From positions 35,192,382-35,256,381 of the forward strand of contig CM028680.1 in NCBI GenBank assembly GCA_016760335.1: a DNA stretch of 64,000 bases, in the 5' to 3' direction. Below, in pieces: positions 1-12,600 of the stretch. Origin of the DNA: Gastrodia elata (lineage: Eukaryota > Streptophyta > Magnoliopsida > Asparagales > Orchidaceae). How positions within the stretch are numbered: position 1 is the first letter of the stretch; each line of letters starts with the position of its first letter. Below the pieces are notes generated by a model. It ran no database searches, was not told the DNA's origin, and saw only the letters and a list, made by a program, of their open reading frames with translations. The position numbers and the translations under genes were made by a program.

Positions 1-955
1 GAGGGTTGGGCTGAGCCCATTGTTAAATGTAAAGGACTTAATGAATGAAGTAGAACTTCCTCAAGCATTAAAATAAAAATCTGTTTTTGAATGGCTCAAA
101 GAACTCATCTTAAGATCAAGTTGTCGAGTAAATGAAAAATATATGTTAAGAACAACATATAATGAAAATCTTATGCTCCATAGCTCAGTTCTTAGTTAAG
201 AGCGGGATATGCGTGCATGGGGATGCTTAGAACTAAGTGAGAAGTTCTTGAGCCTAATTGCACCATGTTTTACACTCAACTAAGGAGTCGAAGCATGTGA
301 GCTAAGACCCACTAATGGAGCCCCATTGCTCAGCATATGTGAAAGGAGGAAGTGGATTCTCTAAAAGCTCATGGATGATGTGACATAGTTCATAGAGCCC
401 AATGAAATCACTTCCTTATCTGAACTATGTGTGATGCTCATTAGTGGATTCAATGCTCTTAAGACCGCCTAAATTAAAACTGTTATTTTGGTAACCTAGA
501 CGTAGGAAGACCAAGATGCTTTAATTGCGATCTCATGGGAATATTTGTGCATAATTTGAACCCTCGTGTGTTTATCTCTTGCACAAGATTTGCACTTGAA
601 GGAACTAGAGGACCACTCTTAGGAATATAATGTGCGCTTGATTAATTTGCATAATGATAAAGAAAGAAAAGTGCTTGAGAAGTAATATAATATGAGGTCC
701 TTATCATTTAACTTGGAAGAAGCCCAACTATTCTCTCTACTTTTATTAGTTTCTTAAATCTGAATTATTGCTTGGTTAACGAAACCGTATCAAGGTGAAA
801 TCATACCGTTTAAATATTATTGAATTTAGATATACCTTTGTAATAAATCACACCATTCCCTGAGGATGATAAATCTTAGAACTTACCTTCCAAATTATTA
901 CTTCAGACCACGTACACTTGCGTGCAAGCGCAGATATGTATTTTACAGTCTATCA
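1..955 (+). mobile_element. Athila-type Ty3/gypsy LTR, 3' part (copy 1)
   Basis: The segment matches, by eye, the reverse complement of 46888-47860 and the direct sequence 55160-56273. Shared landmarks are the 'gagggttgggct' block at its left and the stretch with 'cttgcgtgcaagcgcag' near its right end. It stops at TATCA (951-955), the terminus expected for TGATA...TATCA Athila LTRs. No primer-binding site follows; the sequence passes straight into a Del LTR, so this is a solo or 3' LTR inserted in that LTR. The LTR start lies outside the window. Confidence 0.75.
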
Positions 956-3900
956 TGAAGCATAGAATAAAAGTAAAGCAACATATGCTGCATAAAGGTA
1001 AAGACTGTAAAGTAAAGTAAACTATAGTACAAAAAGTAAGAATTGAATAGTAAAGTAAAGTAAAGTAAAGAAAAATGAAGATTAGTAACAAGGACTAATT
1101 AAACATAGTCAAGGATTATGTAGCTTAAAGGCTATGAAAAGCACTCACAGTTAATGAGATTATCATAATATGATGTTTAATTATTCAAGTTTATTTTAAG
1201 TTTTTCGTTCCATAGGCATAAATTACAGAATGTGTGAGGAGTTAAGCACATCTGCTTAACTAAGTTAAGCGGGCTTCCAAAACACTCACATTCCCCCTCT
1301 AGGATATGTGAGCTTTCCTTATTACTCCATAGTCTGCCCTGGCTTGACATCCAACTTCTAAAACACCTAAGTTTTATTTTATGAATATTTCATTTATGCA
1401 TAATGTCTTTATGAATGTTTTAAGGCTGTAGTCTCAAAGGAAAGCAGCATTTCAAGGATTTAAGTAATTAAAAATATGTGATATCCATTGTTATCTAGGA
1501 TTTGGATTATCTAACTTAATGAATGGAGCTGATTAAGCTCCTAATTGACTTTGAAATTCATCAAATGTCATCATCAATTAATATAATAATAATATACTAT
1601 TTGAAATGAGGTTTAAAATTAATTATTTGATTAAGGTCTTATTAATATGACAGAATAATTTATAGTTATAATTAAAATGTTACAAACAGGCATCCTATCC
1701 TATTTCTAACACTACAGTCATCTGAACTAACAACTAACCACTTTTACTCTATAGAATCACTCTAGTTTAGATGCTAAAGAAGTAATTATTACACTACTTA
1801 AGTTACTTGGCTTCTATGACTTGCATTACCTGGAAGTTTTGCTACAAGGCTTCATAGCTACTAAGCTTAACGCGGCACTATCCTTAAGGTGGAGGGTTCT
1901 CTAAGCTTATAATATCCAAACACTTAAGTTACTACTATCCTTTAATTGATCCATCTTACTAGCCTTCAAGGATTTTAGACTTAAGATAGTTCAACATCTA
2001 ACCACTTAAGTTATCTTACTCTTAATTGTGCCACTAATGGGACAATTCCAATCTATTCATAAACTTAGAGATTCTATAAGATTACAAGTCTAACAAGACA
2101 AACCTAAAGGAATGATATTACTTAAGTTATTACTATCTAAATACTCCTCACTTTCAGTTACTAATCTAAGATTATGGTTCTCCTCTTAATCATAAGGTTT
2201 CAAACCTTAGTACTACAATTGCTAAGGTTCTAAAGTTAGCTTCTTTACTAAGCACTTGAAGGATTCTAAGCCTTTTAACACTTAAGGCAATAACTAGCTT
2301 TAACTTTAAGACTACCATTCTAAGGGTTCTAATCTAATAGTATCTTATCTTAAGTAATTATAAGATTTCCAAGTCTAATAGATATGGACATTAAGTCCTA
2401 ATTGAAACTATAAAGGTTAACACAATAAAGATTCTATGCTTTAGCTCTTACTTAGATGTCCAAGTCTTAAATTCAAACCTTCTTTGATAATTAAGATCTT
2501 TACTATTCTTAGCTCAGTCATTTAATCTATCTAAGAGCTCCTGAGCACAGACTTAGAATAAAATGACTAACTACACTTAACTAAGAAGGTTTGCACACAA
2601 CTACTTAGATTAAACTCTAAGTTCTACACTTAGCAAGTTAAGACTAAGCATATAATTTTAAGCAATGCACTTAATCACTTGGGTTACTTTTATAGTCTAA
2701 GTAGAAGGTACAGAACTTCCTAAGAAGTCACCATGATAATCATCTTCTAAGTCCTCTCTTTAGGCACAATTACTAATGTTAAGGGTTTATTAGTGTTATC
2801 CTTAGTAGCCCTCAAGATCTAAGATGATCTAAAATTCACTGCCCTACAAGTTAAGATTCACCTAAAGTAATCCAAATAGGTTCAGGAACTATGAGTGAAG
2901 GTATGCTAATGGCTAATTACATTTATTGGATAGGTTTGCTACACTAGGAATGGCAATAAATCAATGTTAGAGATTCACACCTACACTATATCTCCTAATA
3001 CTAAGGCTTGAATCACAAGTTTACTAATATACGCAAGGTATCTAACTATACAAATCTAAGCTAAATCTCACAAATCAAAGTAACATAAAAGTAGTTAAGT
3101 AAATAATGTTGCTATTCTAGGGCATTTAAAGCCTAAATATGAAAGTATTAAATTTTATAAACTCACAAAATATGAATAATTTAGGAGCTAAATACTCAAG
3201 TTATTCAATTTTTTTCCAATCACAAAATTAATATCATATATGCAATCCTCATATCATAAGGAGAAGAATGACACTAAATTGGTCAAAATCGAACAACATT
3301 ACAAAATTAAAGTTTCTTGGACTCATAATTAGGATTAAAATATTATTAAAAAAAAACTTCCAATCCTAAATTGAATTATATTGTTGTGTTCATCTCAATT
3401 TTTTGAATAAAATGAAATATAATTTTATACATTTTGGATAATTATTTTGTAAGTTATGTATAAATGAAATTTGCATAATTATTAATTTATTAATTAAGTT
3501 TTATTAAATAAATCATTTCATTTAATCCAGCAGCTGATGGCACTGAAAACAGTGTGGCATGGAAATTTTGGGCACGAAAAATGGACGGCGGCTGTCAGCA
3601 CCGAAAGTTGAGCCGGTTGGTAGTGGGGCCCACCGCTCCCGAATTCACACCACTGTCCCATTGACGAGCAATTCGTGGGTCGACCTGCGAGCACAACCCA
3701 AAGATTACGGACCATGAAAAAACGCAACCCAGATGGGAGAACTCGGGTCAGACCTAACCGGAGTCAGACTGACAACCCATCTTCAATCCTGACGACGACC
3801 GCACGTACGCCACTAAGCCCTCGCTGTTCAGCTGATTTCAGAGGCCTCATGGCATGGCCCGCATGTTTGCGGGTAGCCCTCGCTTCACTCTATCTGCTGA

Positions 3901-4709
3901 ACTTAGAACCGATGCCGGCTATCGATGTAACAACCGACAACGTGATGCCCTAGCCACGAAGGGGCGGCTAGGGCATCGACACTGTAGGTCACTATGGATA
4001 AGCATCCAAATTGGAGTCGACCAGTCTGATCAGTTTGATCAAACCCAATCAAACTACACATGGGTTCAATAAATTGTGATTCAAAAGTTGCAATAGGGGA
4101 AAAATGTAGGATCAAACAGGGATCGGATTGTACCTCGTCATCTGTTGAATGCATCTATGGTTTGCAGGTTCAGTATTCGATGGTTCTCCGAGGCTCCGTC
4201 GAGCTCTTCTAAGGTTCAAGAGTGAGGAGAGTGAGCGAAAATGAAGAATGCACGGGACCAAATGGTCTTTACGACATGAAAGGGGCTCTAGTGAGAGGCG
4301 TAGGTACGATAATGCCCATGATCATGGTGCAGAAGGATGTAGACTGATCATACAAGGGTCGTTCGATCCGATCAATCGATCGAACAGTCATCAGGTTAAG
4401 ATGAATAGCAACTGCCTGATCAGATTGCAAGTGTGATCAAGTGGCAAGGAGCTACATTTGAAAGTACCACCTCCAGCTAAATTGGGGAGGAGGAGTCCAA
4501 TGGCGAATTCCGATTTTGATTCTAAGGTCCAAATAAAATAGGTATTTTATGAATTATCAAAATAATCAAGAATATTTGTTGATCGCAGATGATCTCCAAA
4601 TTGCACCAAATCTGTGTTGAACACTCCTAATACTTATATAAGAGTACTATAAGTGAAATTGAGCTAATTGGGCTACACAATAATGGGTAACAATACTAGG
4701 GTTGTTACA
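956..4709 (-). mobile_element. Tekay/Del-like chromovirus LTR (LTR-1), left-truncated
   Basis: It aligns by eye with the LTRs at 20571-24453 and 26059-29969. Landmarks are 'gaggagttaagcacatctg' (about 1238), a GC-rich leader at 3530-4440, and the terminus (minus strand) TGTAACAACCC at 4709. A splice-donor-like GAG|GTAC is read on the minus strand with GT at 4133-4132. The left part is replaced by the Athila LTR. The right edge abuts a copia LTR that lacks its own start, so this element probably inserted into, or replaced, that LTR end. No protein-coding gene was found in it. Confidence 0.75.
1050..1071. repeat. (AAAGT)n short tandem repeat
   Basis: About four tandem AAAGT units lie inside LTR-1, in the AT-rich part with related but less regular repeats in sister LTRs. 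Confidence 0.8.
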
Positions 4710-4965
4710 AGCATGCCGTGGAGCGCCATGGCGCCCAACAAGCCAGAGACTTGGGCACTATAGCATGCCGCGGCACCAAACCAGCCAGAGACTAAGGCGC
4801 TATAGTGTGTCATGGCGCATTGTAGCACACCAAGGTGCCTAGATAGTCAAAAACTTGGGCGCCATAGCGTGCCCTAGTGCCAGCCACCAGAAACTTGGGC
4901 GCCATAGCATGCCAACTACTAGAAACTAGAGAGCTACAGTATATCATAGCACCATACAAGTTTAA
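4710..4965 (+). repeat. GC-rich tandem repeats of about 41 bp in copia LTR
   Basis: Repeated block AGAAACTTGGGCGCCATAGC and variants. Anchors at 4746, 4788, 4850, 4890 and 4922 give spacings of 42, 62, 40 and 32 bp. They lie 75-330 bp upstream of the LTR TATA box. The same core recurs in Athila LTRs. Confidence 0.8.
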
Positions 4966-5038
4966 GCTCTAATTTAGGTGTTGCCCTAAGTATTTTGGGG
5001 GGTATTTTAGACCATTTTGGGGTCCAAATAGTGCTTAC

Positions 5039-5047
5039 GTATATAAG
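5039..5047 (+). promoter_or_regulatory. TATA box of copia 5' LTR
   Basis: GTATATAAG is conserved at the same place in the 3' LTR (9012-9020), downstream of the GC-rich repeats. It marks the likely Pol II promoter of the element. Confidence 0.7.
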
Positions 5048-5490
5048 AAAATATTATGAAAAATTTTCATAAGACTTGTGAAGAGGGGAATAACCTTAAT
5101 TTGGTGGTGGTTGCTGCTCCTCTCCTTCAACCAAGAGTGAGAGCTGGTGTTCCTAGGAGAAGAAGAAATTGATCGGGAGGCTATGTAAGCAATAGATCAT
5201 TCTTGTTCTTATGAAGGTGAAGCTCTCTGTAAGTCTGTAATCTTCTTGATTCATAGTACAAATTTCTGTGTGGTGTGGCTCTGTGAATTTTCCTGTCATT
5301 AGATTTTCCATGTAAAAATCCTAATATTTGAATGCTTGTGGTTTTATGCTTGTGATTGTATTGTGTTCTATTTTGTTTTTCATGGATAATTTCATCTATT
5401 TCTTGGTAACCATCAATGTAATGTGGGTCCTCGATCTCAAGAATGCTTCTGTCATGTGCTCACAACAAGTTAGAGGTTCTTCATAATAAG

Positions 5491-5503
5491 TGGTATTGGA
5501 GAG
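5491..5503 (+). other. Primer-binding site (initiator tRNA-Met type), copia element
   Basis: TGGTATTGGAGAG differs at two positions from the usual plant copia site TGGTATCAGAGC. It sits just after the LTR and about 85 bp before the gag remnant. Confidence 0.75.
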
Positions 5504-5587
5504 AGGTTGTTCTATTTGATATTATTCTTCTAAGGTTTACAATTTGAGTGGGAGCAATCCTTTTGAGCTAACAAAAAATAAGCCACT

Positions 5588-6066
5588 ATGTCAGATGAAG
5601 ATTGGGAGGTTCTTGATAGAACTATATTATGTTTGATTCATCTTTCTATGTCTTCTTCTATTGCATTTAATATTGCTAATGAGAAAACTACTATATATCT
5701 TATTGATGCTCTTATAAGGATGTATGAGATGCCTTCGACTTCCAACAAATTTTTTCTAATGAAAAGACTATTTAACATGAAGATGGTGGTTAGTGACTTA
5801 ACATCTCAATGGGTTCAACATAGTGACGAGTCAGTTGAGTTCAGTGAGCATCAAGTTTGATGATGAGGTTCAAGCTCTATTATTCCTCTCTTCATTGCCT
5901 GATAGTTGGGAGGCAACTACTTTAGAATTAAATGATGAAAACCAAGAAAAATGTGTTTACTTAATTCATAATAGAAACAAGTTCATGTCGAGATGAAGAA
6001 AATCAAGACCTAAAAAAGCAAAACCTAATTGCTAAAATTGTGGAAAGGCAGATCATTTCAAGAAGG
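5588..6066 (+). pseudogene. Ty1/copia gag remnant (UBN2-type capsid, zinc knuckle)
   Basis: The first frame runs from 5588 to 5860. It contains the block FLMKRLFNMKMVVSDL, typical of the UBN2/gag family that forms the copia capsid. Coding similarity continues after a frameshift near 5845, with a block reading as FDDEVQALLFLSSLPDSW about 20-75 bases later. A zinc-knuckle remnant lies at about 6010-6070: a stop falls in the knuckle, and the last cysteine is replaced by tyrosine (DYP). The fragment is in the same order and strand as the protease, integrase and RT remnants that follow. It cannot make a full Gag. Confidence 0.85.
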
Positions 6067-6099
6067 ACTACCCTATCTTGAAGAAGACAAGTGGTGGGA

Positions 6100-6905
6100 G
6101 CAAGGATATCTGCTCGATAGTGAATGTTTCAACAGAAGAAGATCATGATGCATTGATTTTTTCACTTATTAATACGGAGTCTTGGGTGGTGGACTTAGGT
6201 GCATCCTTTCATGAAACTCCTATAAGGGGCACCATCAAGAAATCCACAAAGGGTAATTTAGGATAGATGTATCTAGGAGATGACATAACATGCAATATCA
6301 TAAGTAAAAGTGATGTGGATGCCCAGCTATCAAAAAATGTAGTTTGGAATTAGAGAAGTTATACACATGTCATGTCTAAGAAGGAACCTTATATTAGTTA
6401 CCCAGCTAGCTAGGGAGGGTTACAGTACAACCTTTATAGGGGACTCATGAAAGGTCACTAAGGGTGCACTCATTGTTGCATGGGGAAACATGAAAGGTAC
6501 ACTTAACTCGATCAATAAAGTTTATAATTCCATTGAGCGTGCAGAACAAATAGACGTGGGTCTATGGCACCGGAAGCTTGGCCATATGAGTGAGTGGGGT
6601 TTGAAATCTCTTCAATCAAAGGGAAAGCCTCTAGCACTGAAGTTAGTGAACTTAAATTTCTTTGAAGATTGTGTACTAAGTAAATAGAAAAGCTTACATT
6701 CTCTATAGTTGGAAGAGAGTTGAAAGGTAGGAAACTTGAGTTGGTTCATATAGATGTATGGGAGTTAGCTTCTACTTCTTCCATAGTGAGTCTCACTACA
6801 AGGAAGTTGATGATAGTATTGAGCCAGAGGACTGTGTACAAGAACACTCTCATGAGGGTGTTGAATAAATTGAACCACTACTACCCATATTGTGGAGATC
6901 CATAA
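6100..6905 (+). pseudogene. Ty1/copia protease and GAG-pre-integrase/integrase remnant
   Basis: At about 6180 the frame reads SWVVDLGASFHETPIRG, matching the copia aspartic protease, with DLGAS in place of the usual DSGAS-type active site. At 6490-6687 it reads LWHRKLGHMSEWGLKSLQSK and then an ED-C pattern, the histidine/cysteine domain that precedes integrase. The integrase core is almost wholly absent: after about 6780 the sequence jumps to the linker before RT. Stops and frameshifts lie throughout. A piece of an integrase of the same family is found separately at 9266-9636. Confidence 0.8.
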
Positions 6906-7019
6906 GAGTCACTAGATATGCACAGAGGTACTCTACTTATTTATTGCTAACAAATAGTGGTGAACTAGAAACTTTGATGAGGTGCTTCAGGTGGATGATT
7001 CAATCAAGTGGGAGGCTTC

Positions 7020-8500
7020 CATGAAAGATGAAATGGCATCACTCATGTAAAATAGGACATGGGAATTAGCTACTTTACCAGTAAGAAAGAAAGCCCATCA
7101 TAATAAGTGGGTTCATAGGCTGAAGAAAGAATTGGATGAGAGCAAACTCTACAAGGTGAGGCTTATAGTAAAGGGATTTCAGCAAGGTATGGAGTTGACT
7201 ACAGTGAGATCTTTTTCTTAATTATGAAGATGACTATAATCAGAGTAGTGCTACATATTATTGTAGCTGAAGATTTTCACTTGAAGCAAATAGATGTAAA
7301 TACTGTGTTTCTTCATTGAGAGCTGGACGAAGAGTTATACATGTAGCAACCAGAGGGGTACAAGGCTTGAGAAAAGGGTAAAATGGAGCTTGAGTGAAAA
7401 CTTAAGAAGACCCTCTTTGGCTTGAAATAAGTGCCTAGGCAATTGTATAGGAGATTTGATAGGTTCATATCAGAAACTAGGTACAAGTGGTGCTAGGTGG
7501 ATTATGGTTGCTATTAAAAACAATGTATTTCCTTCAATATCTATATTTTATAGTATGTGGATGATATGTTGATCGCAGGATTGGATATGACACAGATAAA
7601 AATACTAAAGGAGCATATGTCAAGGGAGTTCGACATGAAAGACTTGGGTCGGCCAAGCAAATTCTTAGGTAGAGAATCAATAGAGAAAGAAGTGCAAGAA
7701 ATATGAAGTTTTCTCGAAAAGAATATGTTGAAAAGTTGCTCAGAAGAATCAACATGAGTGAGGAAAAACCAGTGGGCATTCCCCTAGAAATCACTTCAGT
7801 TTATCAAAGGATTAGATACCTAATACTGAAGAGGAGAAGGAAAAAATGTAGAAGTTTCCATATGCTTCAGCGGTTAGGAACTTGATGTACCTGATAATGC
7901 ACATGACCAGACATTACACATACAGCGGGGGTAGTCAGCAGATTCATAGGGAAACTAGGAAAGTACCACTAGGATGCGGTCAAGTGGATTTTGAGGTATC
8001 TAAAAGGCACAATGAATAAAGCACTTTGCTTTGGTTGGTCTGACAAGACTCTATAAGGCTTTGTAGATTCAAACCTTGCAGGTGATATTGATAGCCGGAG
8101 GAGCACTACTAGATGTGTTCACACTGGAAAGTACAATGGTGAGCTGGATCTCCAGGCTATAAAATAATGTTGCTCTATCAAATATGGAGACTGAGTACGT
8201 CGCCATCACTAAGGTGAGTAAGGCGATGATTTGGATGAAGAGCTTTATGGTAGAATTAGGCAAGGAGTGGAAGGTTATGAAGCTTAACAACAATAGTATG
8301 AGCATTATTGACCTAACAAGGAATGTTGCATTTCATGCAAAGATGAAGCATATACAACTTTGGCATAATTCCATTAGGACACTATTTGAAAAAGGTCAAA
8401 TTAGATTAGAGAAGATTCACAATTTTTGGAATCCCGATGATATGTTTGGAGTGGAGAAATTAAGGCTTTATACTGCTTTAATTGGTCTTGGCATGTGGTG
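7020..8500 (+). pseudogene. Ty1/copia reverse transcriptase and RNase H remnant
   Basis: Frame-shifting similarity to copia RT starts near 7050. It includes a block of the type LKQIDVNTVFLH (about 7285) and the catalytic box YVDDML at about 7555, preceded by a stop. It continues through KDLGRPSKFLGRES (about 7640). The RNase H part at 8184-8500 reads TEYVAITKVSKAMIWMKSF and then MKHIQLWHNSIR, the familiar C-terminal pattern of copia RNase H. The catalytic aspartates of RT are retained but the frame is broken many times. It lies directly before the polypurine tract and the 3' LTR. Confidence 0.85.
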
Positions 8501-8593
8501 AGAGAGCGGGGGTGAGCCACACCATGTTCTTTATAGAGATAGAAGAAGATAATGAAGGTTCAAGGTTGAAGAAGGGATGATCCTAATAGATCT

Positions 8594-8606
8594 CTAAGTT
8601 GGAGAT
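8594..8606 (+). other. Polypurine tract of copia element
   Basis: AAGTTGGAGATT directly precedes the LTR start TGTTGGGA and resembles the common plant copia tract AAGTGGGAGATTG. Confidence 0.65.
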
Positions 8607-9266
8607 TGTTGGGATGTGAAAACCATTCAGACCATTATGGAGGTGCAAATGGAGCTTCAATGGGCTTCTGAGAGATTTTGAGGTGATACGGGACAAGTTG
8701 TGAAAGTTAATATACTGCAGCATGTTGTATCACACTATGGCGCCCAGCTAGCCATAGACACGGGCGCTACAACGCACCTTGATGCCAGACCATCCAGAGA
8801 CTGAGGCATTATAACAAATCTTGGCATGCCCTAGCGCCTTGGTGCCTAGCTAGTCAGAGACTTGGGCACTATACTGTGCCTTGGCGCTAGCCACCAGAAA
8901 CTCATGAGCTATGGCGCGCCAAGTGCCAGATGTGTTTCAGCTCCAATTTAGGCGCTGCCCTAAGTAATTTGGGGGTATTTTGGACCAGTTGGAGTCGATA
9001 ATAGTACCTATGTATATAAGGGAACATTTTTGAGATTTTTTTGAGGATTGTGAAGAGAAGACTAACCCTAATCAGGTGATGGTTGCTGCTCCTCTCCTTC
9101 AACCAAGAGTAGAACTAATGTTTCTTGGAGAAGAAGAAATCAACTGATCAGTTGTGTAAGAAGTAGATCATTCTTGTTCTTATGAATATGAAGCTCTCTG
9201 CAACTTTGTAATCTTATTGATTCAAAGTTGAAATTTTTGTGTGGCGTGGTTCTGTGGTTCATGTTA
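8607..9266 (+). mobile_element. Ty1/copia 3' LTR
   Basis: It starts with TGTTGGGATG after the polypurine tract and pairs with 4710-5488. GC-rich repeats lie at 8735-8935 (anchors 8756, 8798, 8858, 8898; spacings 42, 60, 40). The TATA box is at 9012-9020. The LTR stops early, near 9266, where integrase-coding sequence of another copia copy begins. The two LTRs differ by many substitutions and small indels, so the insertion is old. Confidence 0.85.
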
Positions 9267-9636
9267 GAAATTGGGTATAACAGATGCAAGGTAGATCACA
9301 ATTGCCTTACAAAATGGTGTTACAGAACGATGAATAGGACGATCACAGAACGAACTAGGTGCATGAGGTTGCATGCAGATCTCCCAAAGCAATTTTAGGC
9401 CAATACTGTTAACACAATAGTTTATTTAATAAATAGGGACCTTCTGTGCCCCTAAATGAAAGGATTGTCAAGAAGGCCTAGAATGAAAAGGAGGTGAAAG
9501 TGAACCATCTCAAGGTACTTGGTTGTTCATCCTATGTGTATATTAATGCAAGATTCAAAAGAAAGCTTTATGCAATGGCGATCAAGTGCACTTTTATTGG
9601 ACATGGTGCAAGCAAGTTCAGTTACCGATTTGAGAA
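9266..9636 (+). pseudogene. Ty1/copia integrase C-terminal fragment
   Basis: Reading through one frameshift gives QNGVTER, then MNRTITERTRCMRLHADLPK, then AVYLINR-like sequence. This is the stretch after the integrase catalytic glutamate region in copia elements. A further frameshift leads to a block ending IGYG-like at about 9600. The fragment is joined on its left to a truncated copia LTR and cut on its right by a Del LTR starting at 9637. It is on the same strand as the copia element to the left, which lacks just this part of integrase, but it is probably from another copy. Confidence 0.8.
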
Positions 9637-12600
9637 TGTAACAACCCAAGCTGTTATCTTAGTCAATTAAGATTAATTTAAATCCTGATTTTGATCTTAG
9701 TCTAATGAAGTTATTAGGAATTCACCACAAAAATCTAGTCCAAATCAGGAGTCAAATGGATCAAATCCTGATCTTGGGGAATTTCAGGAGCCCTGGAAAT
9801 TGACCTAATTATTTTGACTTCAGATAAAAAATCGGACTTCGCTATTGCGCTCATTACCCCCAAATTAGCTAGGGGTGATGTTTTGGTGGCAATCGAAAGT
9901 CACTGACAATTCGTTGAATATTTTAAATACCCGAAAAATGAGAAAATCAAATACTCGTCGGAATTGAAATTCGACTTCACCGTTGCATTCCTTACCCCTC
10001 AATTAGCTAGGGGTGATTTTCTGGGAATTTTTGGAAAACATTAAACTATGTAGTTTTAATTAGGAAAATTATGATTTATATTAATTAAATATAAATAAAT
10101 ATATTAATCTATTATTTCTTTTTTTCTTCTTTCTTTCTTATATTTTCCCTTTGCCTAAATTCCTAATCGCACGCCCTAACCCCTAAATAGCACGCAAGAA
10201 ATCGCTCGAGTCATCTTCTCCACTCGATCGGCCGACCCCATTCGCACGCCTCCTCTCATATGAAGCCGCACGCATCTCCTCCCCGTCCCGCGACACGCGT
10301 CACCTCTCGCCCTCGCAACCTCCATCCAACTTTCCTTAAGTCCATTCGCTCACTCTTTTGCCCTATCCGAGTGCTCGACCCCATACACGTTGGCCTCTCC
10401 TCCCTCAATGAGGAGTCGTTGATCCCTCTCTTCTCCTCGCGGCCTCACCTCTTCACCTCTCTCATCCATTCGGCGCAGCCAAGATCGCCGGGAGCTCCTC
10501 CATGCGTCGGTCAAGCTCCTTCCAACTCCGCCATCGGGCAAGGTACCTCCCTTCCTAACGATTGAATGAAATACCTCCCTCGATTCTCCTTCTTAGTACT
10601 CCTCTCCCTTCTGTTTGTGCGTATTCTGCTAATCCGTCATGTAACGGGTATTCTAATATATTGTAATACACACATATATATTTACTAATTACTTTGCTTA
10701 ATTTTCATACTTTTCCCTATTGAAGTGATAGTCGAGATTAAATATATAGGGTGGCATTTTGTCTGAAGGTTCAGACCCAAGTAATGAGACCAATGATATC
10801 ATTAGAATGCATGGAACCCAATCAGCTTTGCTACACGACACTAAGTCAATACAGTGGGTTGATTTTCATTATTAGCTCTTTCTTCTTTGGGAACAATTTT
10901 AGATTTTTTTTTTAATCGCATGTAAGATGCTTGGCCATCTCCATAGAAGGTGCTTAAATTTTTTTTCAAGAATTTATTGAGGATATGAATAATCAATGCC
11001 AAGTCTTGCTTATCCTGTTTCTTTGTATTTAATGAGCTTAATTAAAATTTTATAGTGTTCAATTATTTGGTTAAGAATATCATCAATTGCGTTTACCCAA
11101 TACCTTTTTGTTTATCATGCAATTTTCATATTAGTCTGTCTTCATATGCAAATAAAAAAAAAATTTGATTAAATGTGTAGTTCTTATTTATCAAGTGCAT
11201 AATATTAATTGCGGCCATTTATTTTACTTTATAATTTCTTGAGCAGACCATGTTGCCAATTTTGCCAAGTGCTTGTTTAGGTAAATTGAAAATATGAAGT
11301 TGAGCTCACTGTAGATAGAGGCTATTTAATAATGGGTTTGCAATATATTTTGGAAATGCTGATTTTTAGTAAAATCGGAGAGTTTTTCTCATTTCACTTT
11401 GTATCTCTATATTGGATAAAATGTGCCGTTTTGATATTCTTAGATGAAGTTGTTACCTCAGCAGATGGCTTTTGCAGCCTTCGCCAAATGTACTTTTGGT
11501 TAAACTTGCTAATGATGATTTAAGCATTGAAAGCTTAATGTTGCCATAATTGATTTTTAACAAAATTTTGTTCATTTAAAAGGTAAACAAGCAATAAATG
11601 GTGGTCTTCAAATGAAAAAGGAGAACCATCAATCATAAAACAGTAATAAAGATACAATGTTGGGGTGATTGAATAGCATCATAATAATGTCATGTTTTCT
11701 ATTCCTATACATTTGGGGCAAAGTTAATACATAATTTCTTCCAAGTCTCTTCAAACTTCTTATGCGAAGTACTTGCTCATGTTCTCTCGATGATCACTTA
11801 ATATTTCTCTGAAGTTGTGATGTAACTTGATTTCAAATTGATGCAAACACTTAACCTATACTATACTCATGTTACGTTATTCATGATGCTTTGTTGGTGT
11901 TAGTTGAAATTATTGTTGTGAAATCTGCATACTTATTTCAGCAATAATAGTTTTTATTTCTTCATTTTAAATACAATAAATTTTCTTGCAAAACACATAC
12001 AATGGAAGGTACCTTGGTTATCTGTTGCTTCTAGATATAATAAATGTTCATATTGATAATACTAGAGACAGTTAAAGCAAATAATTGTATCTCCTTTGCG
12101 ATTTCTAATGAGAATTCAAAATTTATTTGATGCATGGCTATATTTAAATCTTCTTTTCTTTATCTATTCGTGTTTTCCTTCTCTATTTCATTTAGTTCTC
12201 ATATAAGCCTACAAGAAACTTTATTGAATGATGTTTACGAAACCTTCTTTTATTGAATATAAACGTTAGGTATGATATATATATATATATATATATATAA
12301 AGAAGGCTAAATTATGTGAAGATCTATTTAGATATGTTTGTCGAGCTAAGTTCTCAACTTCCAAATTATATTTTCTTTCTATAGATCTTAAAATTGATTG
12401 TAAGTAAAGCTGCAATTTTAATTCTAAATTATCGAAGTAATTACATGCATACCACGAATATGTAGAACAAAAATTAGTATATTTTTAGGGTGAAGTTTCA
12501 TGAGACTTGTGCATATTTTCTTTTGATTCATGAATAATTCGATTGAGTCAAGGATTTCATATCGATTTAGATGCCAATCATAACATATATGCCTTATTGT

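Larger units (their letters stand above)
4710..5488 (+). mobile_element. Ty1/copia 5' LTR (5'-truncated)
   Basis: It aligns with the 3' LTR at 8607-9266 through the GC-rich repeats, the 'ctgctcctctccttcaacca' block (about 5113), and the 'tgtgtggtgtggctctgtg' block (about 5268). A primer-binding site follows at 5491. The first roughly 100 bp present in the 3' LTR, starting TGTTGGGATG, are missing because the Del LTR to the left ends there. Confidence 0.85.

Noticed and set aside
903..1091. 62-codon minus-strand frame rich in Phe/Leu/Ile
   Set aside because: It spans the junction of an Athila LTR and a Del LTR; similar hydrophobic frames (26696-27029) come from the AT-rich LTR sequence itself.
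10260..10565. 101-codon open frame in the GC-rich leader of LTR-2
   Set aside because: The equivalent leaders in LTR-1, LTR-4, LTR-6 and LTR-7 do not keep the frame or the protein sequence, so the open frame follows from base composition.
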